64,000 nt of DNA from Oscillospiraceae bacterium (GTDB lineage: Bacteria; Bacillota; Clostridia; Oscillospirales; Oscillospiraceae), in contig CACYHB010000001.1 in assembly GCA_902774015.1 (NCBI GenBank), forward strand, positions 130,587 through 194,586, given 5' to 3'. The number at the start of each line of letters is the position of its first letter. Positions within the stretch are counted from its first letter, which is position 1. A model generated the notes under the pieces. It saw only the letters and a program-made list of their open reading frames with translations, did no database searches and was not told the DNA's origin. Of the stretch, positions 17,731 to 26,924 are shown in pieces. Position numbers and translations under genes: made by a program.

Positions 17731-19134
17731 ATGAAAAAATGCATTTCTATTCTCCTGGCGCTCCTGCTCGTGCTGAGCCTGAACGTCACCGCATTTGCGA
17801 ACGGGGAGACCGCCGAGGCGACCAAGAACGACAGCATCACCATCACAGGCGCAAAGGCAGGCGAGACCTATAAGCTGTATAAGCTTTTTGATCTGAAAGT
17901 CGACAGCGAGACTGCGCCCACCGCATACAGTTATACCGTGAACAGCGACTGGGCGAACTTCTTCAAGGCGGCAGAGGGCGAAACGCCTGCTGGACCCGGC
18001 AATCAGTATGTGACCATCAACGAAGCCGGCTATGTTACCGCGATCTCCAACGCTGCTGCTCTGGCAAAGGCTGCTGCGGAATGGAGCGGCAAGCCTGATG
18101 CAGCGAAGACAGTTACCGTTGTTGAAGGCGAAACTACCGCTGCCTTTTCCGAATTGGATGACGGCTATTGGCTGATTACTTCCTCTCTCGGCACCATTGC
18201 CATGACGGATACGACACCGGACAAGAATGCGGTCACCATCGCGGAAAAAAACCCCGAGGATACGGTCATCAAGCACGTTATGGAAGACAGCACGGGTGAT
18301 TATGGCACTGAAAACGACGCGCAGATCGGCGATACCGTGGAGTTCAAGTCCATCGTGACGCTGTATCCCGGCACCCGCAGTGTCGTTGTTCACGACGAGA
18401 TGGATTCGGGCCTGACCTTCACCGCGGGCAGCGTCGCCATCGCGGACCTTGCCGAGGGGACGGACTATTCCGTAAATGAGAACCCCGACGACGACTGCAC
18501 TTTTGAAATCACTTTTGCCGATTCGTATATCGCCGGCCTCACCGCAATCACCGAAGTGACGATCACCTACAGCGCGGTGCTGAACGAGAACGCGATCTCT
18601 TCGGGTGAAGACGGCGTCGCGATCGTTGAGCAGAAAAACACTGCGCGGGTCGCATTCGGCGACAGCCAGTCCGCCGAGTCGCAGACCACGACCACGACCC
18701 ACAAGTTCAGCGTGTTCAAGTTCGCTACCGGTGAAACCACGAACCTTGCCGGTGCTGTGTTCGAGCTGCAGAAAGCTGGCACGGTGATGAAGCTCACGAA
18801 ACTGGATAACAACAATTATCGTGTTGATCCCAATGGTACTGAAACCACCTTTGTCACTGTGGCAGATGGTGATATCGTGATCTGGGGCGTCGATTCTGAT
18901 GGCGATTATTCTCTGCATGAGACCGAGGCGCCTTCCGGTTACAATGTACTGACTTCCGATGTTAACGTTACTGTAAACGCAAACAACAGCACCCGTTCTG
19001 AAATCGAGAACAAGACAGGCGCGGAGCTGCCCCATACCGGCGGCATCGGCACTACGCTGTTCTACGTGATCGGCGGTCTGATGGCGGCAGGCGCCGCAGT
19101 TGTGCTGATTGCAAAGAAACGGACAGAAGACTGA
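17731..19134 (+). CDS. major pilin, isopeptide-forming SpaA/Cna-B type, LPHTG anchored
   Basis: This 467-residue secreted protein has a signal peptide ending around VTAFA (residue 23). Cna-B/SpaA-like beta domains include a backbone-pilin D2-like region (about 185-330) and a C-terminal domain with the E-box YSLHETEAPSGY. The sorting signal LPHTG is at residue 433, followed by a hydrophobic helix and KKRTED. The position before a class C sortase and the size are those of shaft pilins such as SpaA or FimA. GAAAGGA precedes the ATG. Confidence 0.93.
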   Translation: MKKCISILLALLLVLSLNVTAFANGETAEATKNDSITITGAKAGETYKLYKLFDLKVDSETAPTAYSYTVNSDWANFFKAAEGETPAGPGNQYVTINEAGYVTAISNAAALAKAAAEWSGKPDAAKTVTVVEGETTAAFSELDDGYWLITSSLGTIAMTDTTPDKNAVTIAEKNPEDTVIKHVMEDSTGDYGTENDAQIGDTVEFKSIVTLYPGTRSVVVHDEMDSGLTFTAGSVAIADLAEGTDYSVNENPDDDCTFEITFADSYIAGLTAITEVTITYSAVLNENAISSGEDGVAIVEQKNTARVAFGDSQSAESQTTTTTHKFSVFKFATGETTNLAGAVFELQKAGTVMKLTKLDNNNYRVDPNGTETTFVTVADGDIVIWGVDSDGDYSLHETEAPSGYNVLTSDVNVTVNANNSTRSEIENKTGAELPHTGGIGTTLFYVIGGLMAAGAAVVLIAKKRTED

Positions 19135-19185
19135 GTATCTTAGCACCTTCTGTAAGGGAGACGGAAAGATCTCCTTTCGGCCCAC

Positions 19186-19224
19186 GGTTCCATGCGGGCA
19201 GCGATTCGCCGCCCGCATGGGACC
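19186..19224 (+). promoter_or_regulatory. strong hairpin between pilin and sortase genes
   Basis: Fourteen-base arms (GGTTCCATGCGGGC and a near-perfect complement with one wobble) enclose an 11-base loop. There is no T-run. In pilus operons such structures can lower downstream sortase expression relative to the shaft pilin; here that is inferred. Confidence 0.5.
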
Positions 19225-19276
19225 GACGGAAACGGTGGCCATGATCTAAGTGTCACAAGACCAGGGAGAACCCGAT

Positions 19277-20143
19277 ATGAAGAAAAACCGCAGCAATATC
19301 ATACTGGTCCTGATCCTTCTTGTCGGGCTGTCCCTGATCCTGTATCCGAGTGTCAGCGATACCTATAACTCCTTTCACCAGTCCCGTGCCATTGTGCGTT
19401 ACGCCGAGACTGTCGCAAATATCAATGCGGAGCGATACGAAGCCATGTGGCGCAGCGCCGAGGAATACAACGCGCGCCTCGCGAGGAGCGGGATCCAATG
19501 GGAACCGGATGAGGAGCAGAAACAGGAATATCAGAGTCTGCTGGATGTGACCGGCACGGGGATCATGGCCTACGTGGAGATCCCAAGCATCGACTGCAGG
19601 CTTCCGATTTATCACGGGACGGAGGAAGCCGCCCTGCAGATCGCCGTGGGCCATCTTGAGGGCAGTTCACTGCCCGTGGGCGGTGAAAGCACCCACTGCC
19701 TGCTCTCGGGCCACAGGGGCCTGCCCTCGGCAAAGCTTTTTACCGATCTGGATCAGCTCAGGGAAGGGGATCTTTTCCTCCTGCGTACGCTGGACGAGAC
19801 GCTGACTTACGAAGTCGATCAGATTCGCGTTGTGATGCCCTATGAGCTGAATGAGCTTCGCATTGACCCCGGGCTTGATCTTTGCACACTCATCACCTGT
19901 ACTCCGTACGGCGTGAATTCTCACCGCCTCCTTGTCCGCGGCCATCGGATCGCTAATGTGGAGGCGCAGACGATCCGCGTGACAGGGGATGCCTTTCAAA
20001 TCGATTCTGCTGTGGTGGCGCCGGTCGTGGCGATGCCGATGCTGCTGGTTCTGCTGGTCCTGCTTCTGAGCAGAAGCAGACAGAGACAGCGTCGGCGAGA
20101 AGTATTGAAGCGAACGGAAGTGAGAACGGATGAAACGAAATAG
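19277..20143 (+). CDS. class C (pilus-polymerising) sortase
   Basis: This 288-residue sortase has an N-terminal membrane segment (about 6-24) and a C-terminal one (about 245-270), the class C layout. The catalytic residues are His146 in LSGHRG, Cys208 in LITCTPYG and Arg217 in NSHRLLVRGHR. It joins pilin subunits through their LPXTG signals. I start at ATG 19277, preceded by AGGGAG, not the in-frame GTG 19250. The usual DP(W/F) lid motif is not obvious; IQWEPDEE may take its place. The 3' end overlaps the small pilin gene by 14 bases. Confidence 0.92.
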   Translation: MKKNRSNIILVLILLVGLSLILYPSVSDTYNSFHQSRAIVRYAETVANINAERYEAMWRSAEEYNARLARSGIQWEPDEEQKQEYQSLLDVTGTGIMAYVEIPSIDCRLPIYHGTEEAALQIAVGHLEGSSLPVGGESTHCLLSGHRGLPSAKLFTDLDQLREGDLFLLRTLDETLTYEVDQIRVVMPYELNELRIDPGLDLCTLITCTPYGVNSHRLLVRGHRIANVEAQTIRVTGDAFQIDSAVVAPVVAMPMLLVLLVLLLSRSRQRQRRREVLKRTEVRTDETK

Positions 20144-20831
20144 AATACGGCGGATCCTGGCCCTGATGCTTGCTTTTGTATTATCGGGCTTTTTCTCCGC
20201 CTCCGCGTTCGCTGAACGGGGCATTGATCTTGATCGCAGCGGTTCCGTTGCCATGAGCTGTACGTATCAGGGAAAACCTGTCGCAGGAGGGGATCTGAGG
20301 CTGTACCGTGTCGCTGATGTGGAGGAAGACGACGGGAATTACTATTTCCGGCTTCTCCCGGAACTTCTGGAGGGCGGACGTCTGGACCAGAAGGCTTTGG
20401 AGGCTCCCGATCTGGCGAAGCGGATCGCCGCATCGCCGAAGCTCGGAAAGGCTGAACAGACCGCGGTGTTTGATGCAAAGGGTCAGGCCTTGTTTTCCGA
20501 TCTGAAGCCGGGGCTTTATTTGCTGATTCAGGAAAAGCCGGCCGTCGGATATGAAAAAATGCTTCCTGTTCTCGTATCGCTTCCATGGTACGATACGGAG
20601 ACAGAAAGCTATCTTTACGACATTGACGCAACTGTAAAACCGGAAACAGCACGAAATGCAACACCTGCTCCGACGCCCGTCCCGAAGCCGGATCCGAAGC
20701 TCCCGCAGACCGGACAACTCAAGTGGCCAGTTCCCGTTCTGGCGGCTTGCGGCTTTGCCTTGCTGTTGCTGGGAACCGAGCTTCTCGTTTCCGATCGCAG
20801 TGGGCAGAGAAAGGAAGAGCGGAATGGGTAA
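20130..20831 (+). CDS. minor/basal pilin, LPQTG anchored
   Basis: This 233-residue protein has a signal peptide ending near SASAFA (residue 27). It carries a single prealbumin-like domain of the kind seen in minor pilins, with GGDLRLYRVADV and a GLYLLIQEKP ending. A Pro-rich linker precedes LPQTG at residue 191, then a hydrophobic helix and a charged tail. Small one-domain pilins with Pro-rich tails commonly serve as the wall-linked base of the pilus. It overlaps both flanking sortase genes, so the three are translationally coupled. Confidence 0.88.
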   Translation: MKRNRIRRILALMLAFVLSGFFSASAFAERGIDLDRSGSVAMSCTYQGKPVAGGDLRLYRVADVEEDDGNYYFRLLPELLEGGRLDQKALEAPDLAKRIAASPKLGKAEQTAVFDAKGQALFSDLKPGLYLLIQEKPAVGYEKMLPVLVSLPWYDTETESYLYDIDATVKPETARNATPAPTPVPKPDPKLPQTGQLKWPVPVLAACGFALLLLGTELLVSDRSGQRKEERNG

Positions 20832-21453
20832 ACGCAGTCGCGCCGGGCTTTTGTGCCTCTTTCTCGGCATCCTCTGCCTGACGGCAGCACAGGCGCTCTG
20901 GCAGAACAATCGCAGCGAAGCACTGGAGGGCGAGGCCTCAGCCCGGGCAGTCATGGAGCAGCTTGCTCCTGCCATCCGGAACCAGGCTCTGAAAGAGGCT
21001 GCTTCCGATGCTTATGACCCTTCGAAAGAGGAGGCGGAGCCTGTTCCGTCTTTTCTCTCTGTTCCGACTGTGGAGATCGATGGCTATTCTTTCATTGGTT
21101 TTCTCACGATCCCCGACTTGTCTTTGGAACTGCCGGTGATGGAAGATTGGGACTATGACAGGCTGAAGATCGCACCCTGCCGTTACAGGGGAACGGTTTC
21201 CGGTGATGATCTGATTGTAGCGGCACACAACTATCTGAGGCACTTCGGACATTTGACGGAATTGGGTCTGGGTGAGGAGATCCTTTTTACCGATGCGGCG
21301 GGAAAGAGTACGCGCTACCGTGTGGCCGAGCTGGAGATCCTGCCGGCGGATGCAGTCGAGCAAATGACAGAGAGTGGATACGATCTGACGCTCTTTACCT
21401 GCACCTACGGTGGAACCAATCGATATACTGTGCGCTGCCTGCGCGCGGATTAA
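20824..21453 (+). CDS. second sortase (possible pilus-anchoring enzyme)
   Basis: This 209-residue protein has an N-terminal membrane anchor (about residues 6-22) and a sortase fold. The active-site residues are His135 in AAHNYL, Cys193 in LFTCTYGG and Arg200 in TNRYTVR. It lacks the C-terminal membrane helix of class C enzymes. Its class (B, D or another) cannot be settled here. ATG 20824 overlaps the minor pilin stop by eight bases; the longer frame to 20656 is an artefact within that gene. It may attach the finished pilus to peptidoglycan. Confidence 0.88.
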   Translation: MGKRSRAGLLCLFLGILCLTAAQALWQNNRSEALEGEASARAVMEQLAPAIRNQALKEAASDAYDPSKEEAEPVPSFLSVPTVEIDGYSFIGFLTIPDLSLELPVMEDWDYDRLKIAPCRYRGTVSGDDLIVAAHNYLRHFGHLTELGLGEEILFTDAAGKSTRYRVAELEILPADAVEQMTESGYDLTLFTCTYGGTNRYTVRCLRAD

Positions 21454-21496
21454 AGCATTCACAGCTTTATTCCGCGTTTCAGACCAGCTATAAAGT

Positions 21497-21526
21497 AACT
21501 CCCCCGGCATGAATGCCGGGGGAGTT
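21497..21526. terminator. bidirectional terminator between pilus operon and pyk
   Basis: Perfect 14-base arms (AACTCCCCCGGCAT) lie between the two convergent stop codons. There is no strong T-run on either side, but the stem is very GC-rich. Confidence 0.7.
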
Positions 21527-21539
21527 CAACGTGAGAAAC

Positions 21540-22955
21540 TCAGGGAATGGTCTCGATGCGGATCACATTGGTGTTGCCGACGGTGCCGCTGGTATCGCCG
21601 CCGGTCATGACGATGGTGTCGCCCTCCTTCAGCTGCAGCGCTGCTTTTGCTGCCCGCACGGCGTAGTAATTGAGTACCTCCATACTCGGAAACTGTTCGG
21701 TCAGCAGAGGCAGAACGCCCCAGGACAGGGACAATTTGTACCAGGCAGCTTTGCTGGTGGCAAGCCCAAGGATCGTAATGGGAGCGCGGAAGCGGGACAC
21801 CATGCGGACGGTGAGACCGCTGAGAGAAGTCACCACCACGGCCTTCGCGTTCAGGTCGATGGCCATGGTGCAGGCGGCATGGGAGATGGCGTCCACACGG
21901 TTGTGGATCGTAAAATGCTGGCTGTGGAACTGGCCGGCGTAGTCAATATGGCGCTCCGTCTCCTCCGCAATTTCACCCATGATGCGGACGGATTCCACCG
22001 GGTATTTGCCTGCGGCCGATTCGCCGGACAGCATGATGGCGCTTGTGCCGTCGTAGACGGCGTTGGCAACGTCGCTGATCTCCGCGCGTGTGGGACGGGG
22101 ATTGCTGATCATGCTCTCCAGCATCTCAGTCGCGGTAATGACGCGCTTGCCGAGCATGCGGCATTTGGTGATCAGATGCTTCTGAATGGCGGGCAGCTCC
22201 GTGAAGGGGACTTCCACGCCCAGGTCGCCGCGGGCCACCATCACGCCTTCGCAGACCGAACAGATCTCGTCGATGTTATCAACGCCGTGCTGGTTTTCGA
22301 TCTTGGCGATCACGTCGATCCCGTCGCCGCCGTTTTCATGCAGGAAAGCTTTCAGATCCAGAAGGTCCTGCTTGCAGGAGACAAAGGAGGCGGCGATAAA
22401 ATCAACGCCGTTGCGGATGCCGAAGCGAAGATCCGCCTTATCCTGCTCGCTCATGTAGGCCTGCTTCATCACTTTCCCGGGAAAGCTCATGCTCTTCCGG
22501 TTGGAAAGCACGCCGCCTGTGACAACACGGCAGTGAGCCTCTGTACCTTCCAGCGACTCGACTTCAAAAACAACAAGACCATTGTTCACGAGAATCCGGT
22601 CGCCAACGTCAAGATCGTCGATAAGACCGGCGTAGCTTACGGAAACGATGCCTTCGTCGCCCTCAAGCTGGCGTGTGGTAAAGGTGAAGCTGTCACCGTC
22701 GGCAAGGGTGATTTTTCCGTCCTTGAACGTGCGGATGCGGTACTCGGGACCCTTGGTGTCGAGCATGATGGCAATCGGGAGATTCAACTCCTCCCGGATC
22801 TGCTTGACCATGTCGATTTTCTTCTGGTGCTCCTCATGGGTGCCGTGGGAAAAGTTCAGCCGGGCCACGTTCAATCCGGCCCTGCACATTTCGCGGAAGA
22901 CCTCCGGAGATTCGCTGGATGGACCGATGGTTGCGATGATTTTCGTTTTTCTCAT
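21540..22955 (-). CDS. pyk: pyruvate kinase
   Basis: This 471-residue cytoplasmic enzyme converts PEP and ADP to pyruvate and ATP. The family start TKIIATIGPSS is present, with LNFSHGTHEEH, the active-site stretch VIAKIENQHGVDNIDEI and the MVARGDLGVEVPF metal/substrate region. It ends without the extra C-terminal PEP-utiliser-like domain found in some Firmicutes. An extended GGTATACT element about 30 bases upstream may be its -10. It is divergent from pckA, putting both directions of the PEP/pyruvate/oxaloacetate node side by side. Confidence 0.96.
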   Translation of the reverse strand: MRKTKIIATIGPSSESPEVFREMCRAGLNVARLNFSHGTHEEHQKKIDMVKQIREELNLPIAIMLDTKGPEYRIRTFKDGKITLADGDSFTFTTRQLEGDEGIVSVSYAGLIDDLDVGDRILVNNGLVVFEVESLEGTEAHCRVVTGGVLSNRKSMSFPGKVMKQAYMSEQDKADLRFGIRNGVDFIAASFVSCKQDLLDLKAFLHENGGDGIDVIAKIENQHGVDNIDEICSVCEGVMVARGDLGVEVPFTELPAIQKHLITKCRMLGKRVITATEMLESMISNPRPTRAEISDVANAVYDGTSAIMLSGESAAGKYPVESVRIMGEIAEETERHIDYAGQFHSQHFTIHNRVDAISHAACTMAIDLNAKAVVVTSLSGLTVRMVSRFRAPITILGLATSKAAWYKLSLSWGVLPLLTEQFPSMEVLNYYAVRAAKAALQLKEGDTIVMTGGDTSGTVGNTNVIRIETIP

Positions 22956-22976
22956 ATTAAGCCCCTCCTCCGGAAA

Positions 22977-23152
22977 TAGTATACCTGAGAAAACGCGCTC
23001 AGGGAAGAGTGTTCTGAAAGAATTATAAAAAATATTTGCGGAAAATATTGCTTTCCGATAGCAATTCCCGGGAAGATATGTTATACTTCTGACGAACGTG
23101 GAAAAGTATTGAAGCGTTATTTACCAAATTCAGAAAGAAAGAGGGTTTCCCA
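22977..23152. promoter_or_regulatory. divergent pyk/pckA control region
   Basis: About 200 bases separate the two divergent genes. On the plus strand an extended -10, TG-T-TATACT (23079-23087), precedes pckA by about 65 bases, without a clear -35. On the minus strand TATACT (22983-22978) precedes pyk. GAGGG lies before the pckA ATG. No operator is recognised. Confidence 0.45.
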
Positions 23153-24754
23153 ATGGCAATTGATCTGAGCAAATACGGTATTACCGGCGTTTCGGAGATC
23201 GTGTACAATCCTTCCTACGAGCAGCTCTTCGCAGAAGAGACCAAGCCCGAGCTGGAGGGCTATGATGTGGGCACGCTGACCGAGCTGGACGCCGTCAACG
23301 TTATGACCGGCGTGTACACCGGCCGCTCTCCCAAGGACAAATATATCGTTATGGACGAAAACTCCCGTGATACCGTCTGGTGGACCAGCGAGGGCTATAA
23401 GAACGACAACCACCCCATGTCCGAAGAGGTCTGGGGCAAGGTCAAAGACATCGCGGTGAAAGAGCTGTGCAACAAGCGCCTCTTCGTTGTCGATGCTTTC
23501 TGCGGCGCAAACCGCGACACCCGCATGGCCATTCGCTTCATCATGGAAGTAGCATGGCAGGCGCACTTCGTCCGCAACATGTTCATCAAACCCAACGAGG
23601 AAGAGCTGAAGAACTTTGAGCCCGATTTCGTTGTTTACACTGCCTCCAAGGCCGCCGTTGACAATTACAAAGAGCTGGGCCTGAACTCCTCCACCTGCGT
23701 GGCCTTCAACATCTCCAGCCGTGAGCAGGTCATTCTGAACACCTGGTACGGCGGCGAGATGAAGAAGGGCATGTTCTCCATGATGAACTACTATCTGCCG
23801 CTCAAGGGCATCGCTGCGATGCACTGCTCTGCCAACACGGACATGAACGGTGAGAACACCGCCATCTTCTTCGGCCTCTCCGGCACCGGCAAGACCACGC
23901 TGTCCACCGACCCGAAGCGTCTGCTGATCGGCGACGACGAACACGGTTGGGACGACAACGGCGTCTTCAACTTCGAGGGCGGCTGCTATGCCAAGGTCAT
24001 CAACCTGGACAAGGAATCCGAACCCGACATTTACAACGCCATCAAGCGCAACGCGCTGCTGGAGAATGTAACTGTGGACGAAAACGGCAAGATCGACTTT
24101 GCCGACAAGAGCGTGACCGAAAACACCCGCGTCAGCTATCCCATCGACCACATCAAGAATATCGTGCGTCCCATCTCCGCCGCTCCCGCAGCGAAGAACG
24201 TGATCTTCCTCTCGGCCGACGCTTTCGGCGTCCTGCCCCCGGTCTCCATCCTGACCCCGGAGCAGACCCAGTACTACTTCCTCTCCGGCTTCACTGCGAA
24301 GCTCGCAGGCACCGAGCGCGGCATCACCGAGCCCACGCCCACCTTCTCCGCCTGCTTCGGTCAGGCCTTCCTGGAGCTGCATCCCACCAAGTACGCCCAG
24401 GAGCTTGTCAAGCGCATGCAGATGAGCGGTGCCAAGGCCTATCTGGTCAACACCGGCTGGAACGGCAGCGGCAAGCGCATCTCCATCAAGGACACCCGCG
24501 GCATTATCGACGCCATCCTCAGCGGCGCGATCAACGAGGCGCCCACCAAGAGCATTCCGTACTTCAACTTTGAAGTGCCCACGGCTCTGCCCGGCGTGGA
24601 TCCCGCAATCCTCGATCCCCGCGACACCTATGCCGACGTCTCCGTCTGGGAGGAGAAGGCAAAGGATCTGTCCGGCCGCTTCATCAAGAACTTCGTCAAG
24701 TACGAGACTAACGAGGCCGGCAAGGCTCTCGTGGCAGCCGGTCCTCAGCTCTGA
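23153..24754 (+). CDS. pckA: phosphoenolpyruvate carboxykinase (ATP)
   Basis: This 533-residue enzyme interconverts oxaloacetate + ATP and PEP + CO2 + ADP. The kinase P-loop [11 protein letters not shown] is at about residues 241-251. It is followed by [10 protein letters not shown], the metal site specific to the ATP-dependent family, and NTGWNGSG later. Length is typical. In fermenting anaerobes it often runs towards oxaloacetate or makes ATP. Here it sits between pyk and the oxaloacetate decarboxylase genes, in keeping with a role at the citrate/oxaloacetate branch point. Confidence 0.97.
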   Translation: MAIDLSKYGITGVSEIVYNPSYEQLFAEETKPELEGYDVGTLTELDAVNVMTGVYTGRSPKDKYIVMDENSRDTVWWTSEGYKNDNHPMSEEVWGKVKDIAVKELCNKRLFVVDAFCGANRDTRMAIRFIMEVAWQAHFVRNMFIKPNEEELKNFEPDFVVYTASKAAVDNYKELGLNSSTCVAFNISSREQVILNTWYGGEMKKGMFSMMNYYLPLKGIAAMHCSANTDMNGENTAIFFGLSGTGKTTLSTDPKRLLIGDDEHGWDDNGVFNFEGGCYAKVINLDKESEPDIYNAIKRNALLENVTVDENGKIDFADKSVTENTRVSYPIDHIKNIVRPISAAPAAKNVIFLSADAFGVLPPVSILTPEQTQYYFLSGFTAKLAGTERGITEPTPTFSACFGQAFLELHPTKYAQELVKRMQMSGAKAYLVNTGWNGSGKRISIKDTRGIIDAILSGAINEAPTKSIPYFNFEVPTALPGVDPAILDPRDTYADVSVWEEKAKDLSGRFIKNFVKYETNEAGKALVAAGPQL

Positions 24755-24784
24755 TCGGATCTAAAGATCGGTACCTTAAAAAAA

Positions 24785-24818
24785 CGTCCCCACTTCCATT
24801 GGAAGCGGGGACGTTTTT
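24785..24818. terminator. terminator after pckA
   Basis: CGTCCCC and GGGGACG arms, extended by CTTCC/GGAAG with one mismatch, are flanked by seven A before and TTTTT after. It is usable on both strands between convergent pckA and the decarboxylase operon. Confidence 0.85.
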
Positions 24819-24855
24819 CATATCCGTTTCACTTTGACCATTCTCCTCGCCTCCA

Positions 24856-24888
24856 CGCTCCGAAGCCCAGCGCAGCGGGTTCGGAGCG
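24856..24888. repeat. hairpin downstream of the decarboxylase beta gene
   Basis: CGCTCCGAA and TTCGGAGCG with inner CCC/GGG form a stem of about 12 bases. A smaller hairpin (TTCGCCATGCCTGGCGGAA) lies at about 24919. Both lie in the 3' untranslated region of the sodium pump operon. Their role is unknown. Confidence 0.45.
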
Positions 24889-24965
24889 AAAGAGGAGGAA
24901 CAGCGGAGGGAGAGAGCTTTCGCCATGCCTGGCGGAAGCGAGATGATCCGGAGCTTATTCCGACG

Positions 24966-26153
24966 TCAGCCGCCGAACACAGCCAGCAGAAAGCCGGCAG
25001 CTACAGCGGAGCCGATGACGCCCGCCACGTTGGGACCCATCGCGTGCATCAGCAGAAAGTTGGAGGGATTCGCCCTCGCGCCTTCCAGCTGGCTGACGCG
25101 GGCCGCCATGGGAACGGCGGACACGCCGGCGGAGCCGATCAGCGGATTGATCTTGCCGCCGGAGAGCTTGCACATCAGCTTGCCCAGAAGCAGGCCGCCG
25201 ACGGTGGCGAACTCAAAGGCGATCAGGCCCAGCACGATGATAAACAGCGTCTGGGGGGTCAGGAAACGGTAATAAACGGCGGTAGCGCCCACGGAGGTGG
25301 ACAGGAAGATCGTCACGATATTCATCAGCGCGTTCTGCGCGGTGTCGCTCAGACGGTCGGTAAGGCCGCACTCCTTAAAGAGGTTGCCCAGCATCAGGCA
25401 GCCCAGCAGAGGAGCCACGGAGGGCAGAAGCAGGCAAACGAAGATGGTCACGATGATGGGGAAGAGGATCTTCTGCTTCTTAGACACGGGGCGGAGCTGC
25501 TCCATCTTGATCTCGCGCTCTTCCTTGGTGGTCAGCAGACGCATGACCGGCGGCTGGATCAGCGGGATCAGCGCCATGTAGGAATAGGCGGCGATGGCGA
25601 TGGGAGCCAGATAGTCGGGCGCGAGTTTGGAGGTGAGCCAGATGGCGGTAGGGCCGTCGGCGCCGCCGATGATGCCGATGGAGGCGGCCACGTTGGGAGC
25701 AAAACCGAAAATACCGATCGCCATCAGGAAAGCTGCGAAGATGCCCATCTGCGCGGCGGCGCCGAGCAGCAGAGACTTGGGGTTTGCGAGCAGGGGGCCG
25801 AAGTCCGTCATGGCACCGACGCCCATGAAGATCAGGGAGGGGTACAGACCGGACTTTACGCCAATGTACAGGATGTCCAGCAGACCGCCTTCGTGGATAA
25901 TGTGTGTCAGCGTGATCTCACCGGCTATATAGGAGTCCCAGAGCTCGGGGTGATACATGTTGGAGCCGGGGAGATTTGTCAGAAGCATGCCGAAGGCGAT
26001 GCCGATCAGCAGCAGGGGCTCGAACTTCTTTACCAGACCCATATACAGCAGCACACAAGCTATGACGATCATGACGATCTGACGCCAGTCGGCAAACAGC
26101 ATGTAAAAGCCGGAAGTCTGGGAAAGGCGGCCCAAAGTTTCCAGAATACTCAT
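24966..26153 (-). CDS. oadB: sodium-translocating decarboxylase beta subunit (OadB/GcdB/MmdB family)
   Basis: This 395-residue membrane protein has about 10-11 hydrophobic segments. It decarboxylates carboxybiotin and couples this to Na+ export. The family core GIIGGADGPTAIWLTSK near residue 190 contains the conserved Asp used in Na+ transport, and SKLAPDYLAPIAIAAYSYM follows. The family name does not tell oxaloacetate, methylmalonyl-CoA and glutaconyl-CoA pumps apart. The alpha subunit gene in the same operon points to oxaloacetate. Confidence 0.93.
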   Translation of the reverse strand: MSILETLGRLSQTSGFYMLFADWRQIVMIVIACVLLYMGLVKKFEPLLLIGIAFGMLLTNLPGSNMYHPELWDSYIAGEITLTHIIHEGGLLDILYIGVKSGLYPSLIFMGVGAMTDFGPLLANPKSLLLGAAAQMGIFAAFLMAIGIFGFAPNVAASIGIIGGADGPTAIWLTSKLAPDYLAPIAIAAYSYMALIPLIQPPVMRLLTTKEEREIKMEQLRPVSKKQKILFPIIVTIFVCLLLPSVAPLLGCLMLGNLFKECGLTDRLSDTAQNALMNIVTIFLSTSVGATAVYYRFLTPQTLFIIVLGLIAFEFATVGGLLLGKLMCKLSGGKINPLIGSAGVSAVPMAARVSQLEGARANPSNFLLMHAMGPNVAGVIGSAVAAGFLLAVFGG

Positions 26154-26163
26154 CGGCAGTCCC

Positions 26164-26562
26164 TCAGATCACGAGCAGGGTATCGCCGGTGGCAACAACA
26201 GCGCCTTTGTTGGCGACGATCTGCTTAACCACGCCGTCGCTGGGGGCGGCAACTTCATTCTCCATCTTCATGGCCTCAATGATGACCAGCACGTCGCCGG
26301 CCTTCACGGCCTGACCAACGGAAACCTTCACTTGCAGCACGTTGCCGGGCAGGGGAGCGGTGACGTTGGTGCCGGCGGAGACAGCGGTAGCGGGAGCCGC
26401 GGCAGGAGCGGCAGCTGGTGCTGCGGCAGGAGCAGCCGGGACAGGAGCGGCAGGAACAGAGGGAACAGGGGCAGCGGCCTCGTACTCATCAAGCAGCATT
26501 GCCTCGCCGCGCTCGACCTCGACCTCGTAGGTGCGGCCCTTCAGAGTGATCTTATATTTCAT
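26164..26562 (-). CDS. biotin carboxyl carrier protein of the decarboxylase
   Basis: This 132-residue protein has an N-terminal domain, an Ala/Pro-rich flexible linker (about 30-62, repeated PAAP units) and a biotinyl domain. The biotin Lys is in EAMKMENEV. The linker lets biotin swing between carboxyltransferase and beta subunit. It overlaps the upstream small membrane subunit gene by four bases. Its separation from the alpha subunit resembles GcdC/MmdC rather than the Klebsiella-type fused OadA. Confidence 0.95.
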   Translation of the reverse strand: MKYKITLKGRTYEVEVERGEAMLLDEYEAAAPVPSVPAAPVPAAPAAAPAAAPAAAPATAVSAGTNVTAPLPGNVLQVKVSVGQAVKAGDVLVIIEAMKMENEVAAPSDGVVKQIVANKGAVVATGDTLLVI

Positions 26563-26921
26563 TTGTCGGTATCCTCCTTGATCTCCTTAATGGAAAGAAA
26601 GCGAAGTTCGTTGATTGGGGTCTGCAGCTCATCGGCGACGATCGCCATGAGCATCGCGGCAACGCGGGGGTCGGTGTCGTAGAGCTTCAGCTCGCCGGCA
26701 GAACCGGGAGCCATGGGGCCGGTCTGCTTGATGGAAAGCGTCTCACCCTGTGCGTTCGGAGCGGAGATGGGACCGACGGCAGCGGGGACAACCTTCGTGC
26801 GCTTCTCCGCGGCGTCCCCCACGGCAGTCATGATCTTGATGATGCACATGAGGAGAACCAGCGCGAAGAAGACTACCAGCAGACCCGTCACCGAGTATAA
26901 ACAGGCGTCTAAAAATGTCAT
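26559..26921 (-). CDS. decarboxylase small membrane subunit (OadG/MmdD family)
   Basis: This 120-residue protein has one N-terminal transmembrane helix (about residues 7-30) with VTGLLVVFFALVLL, then a soluble tail. This is typical of the gamma/delta subunit that joins the carboxyltransferase and the beta subunit. The C-terminal part (DPRVAAMLMAIVADELQTP) resembles the assembly region of MmdD/OadG. It begins three bases after the carboxyltransferase stop. Confidence 0.85.
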   Translation of the reverse strand: MTFLDACLYSVTGLLVVFFALVLLMCIIKIMTAVGDAAEKRTKVVPAAVGPISAPNAQGETLSIKQTGPMAPGSAGELKLYDTDPRVAAMLMAIVADELQTPINELRFLSIKEIKEDTDK

Positions 26922-26924
26922 GGT

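Noticed and set aside
21513-24382. Long frames antisense to pyk (488 residues) and pckA (421 residues)
   Set aside because: Both lie opposite well-conserved enzymes with normal starts. No domain is recognisable in the antisense translations.
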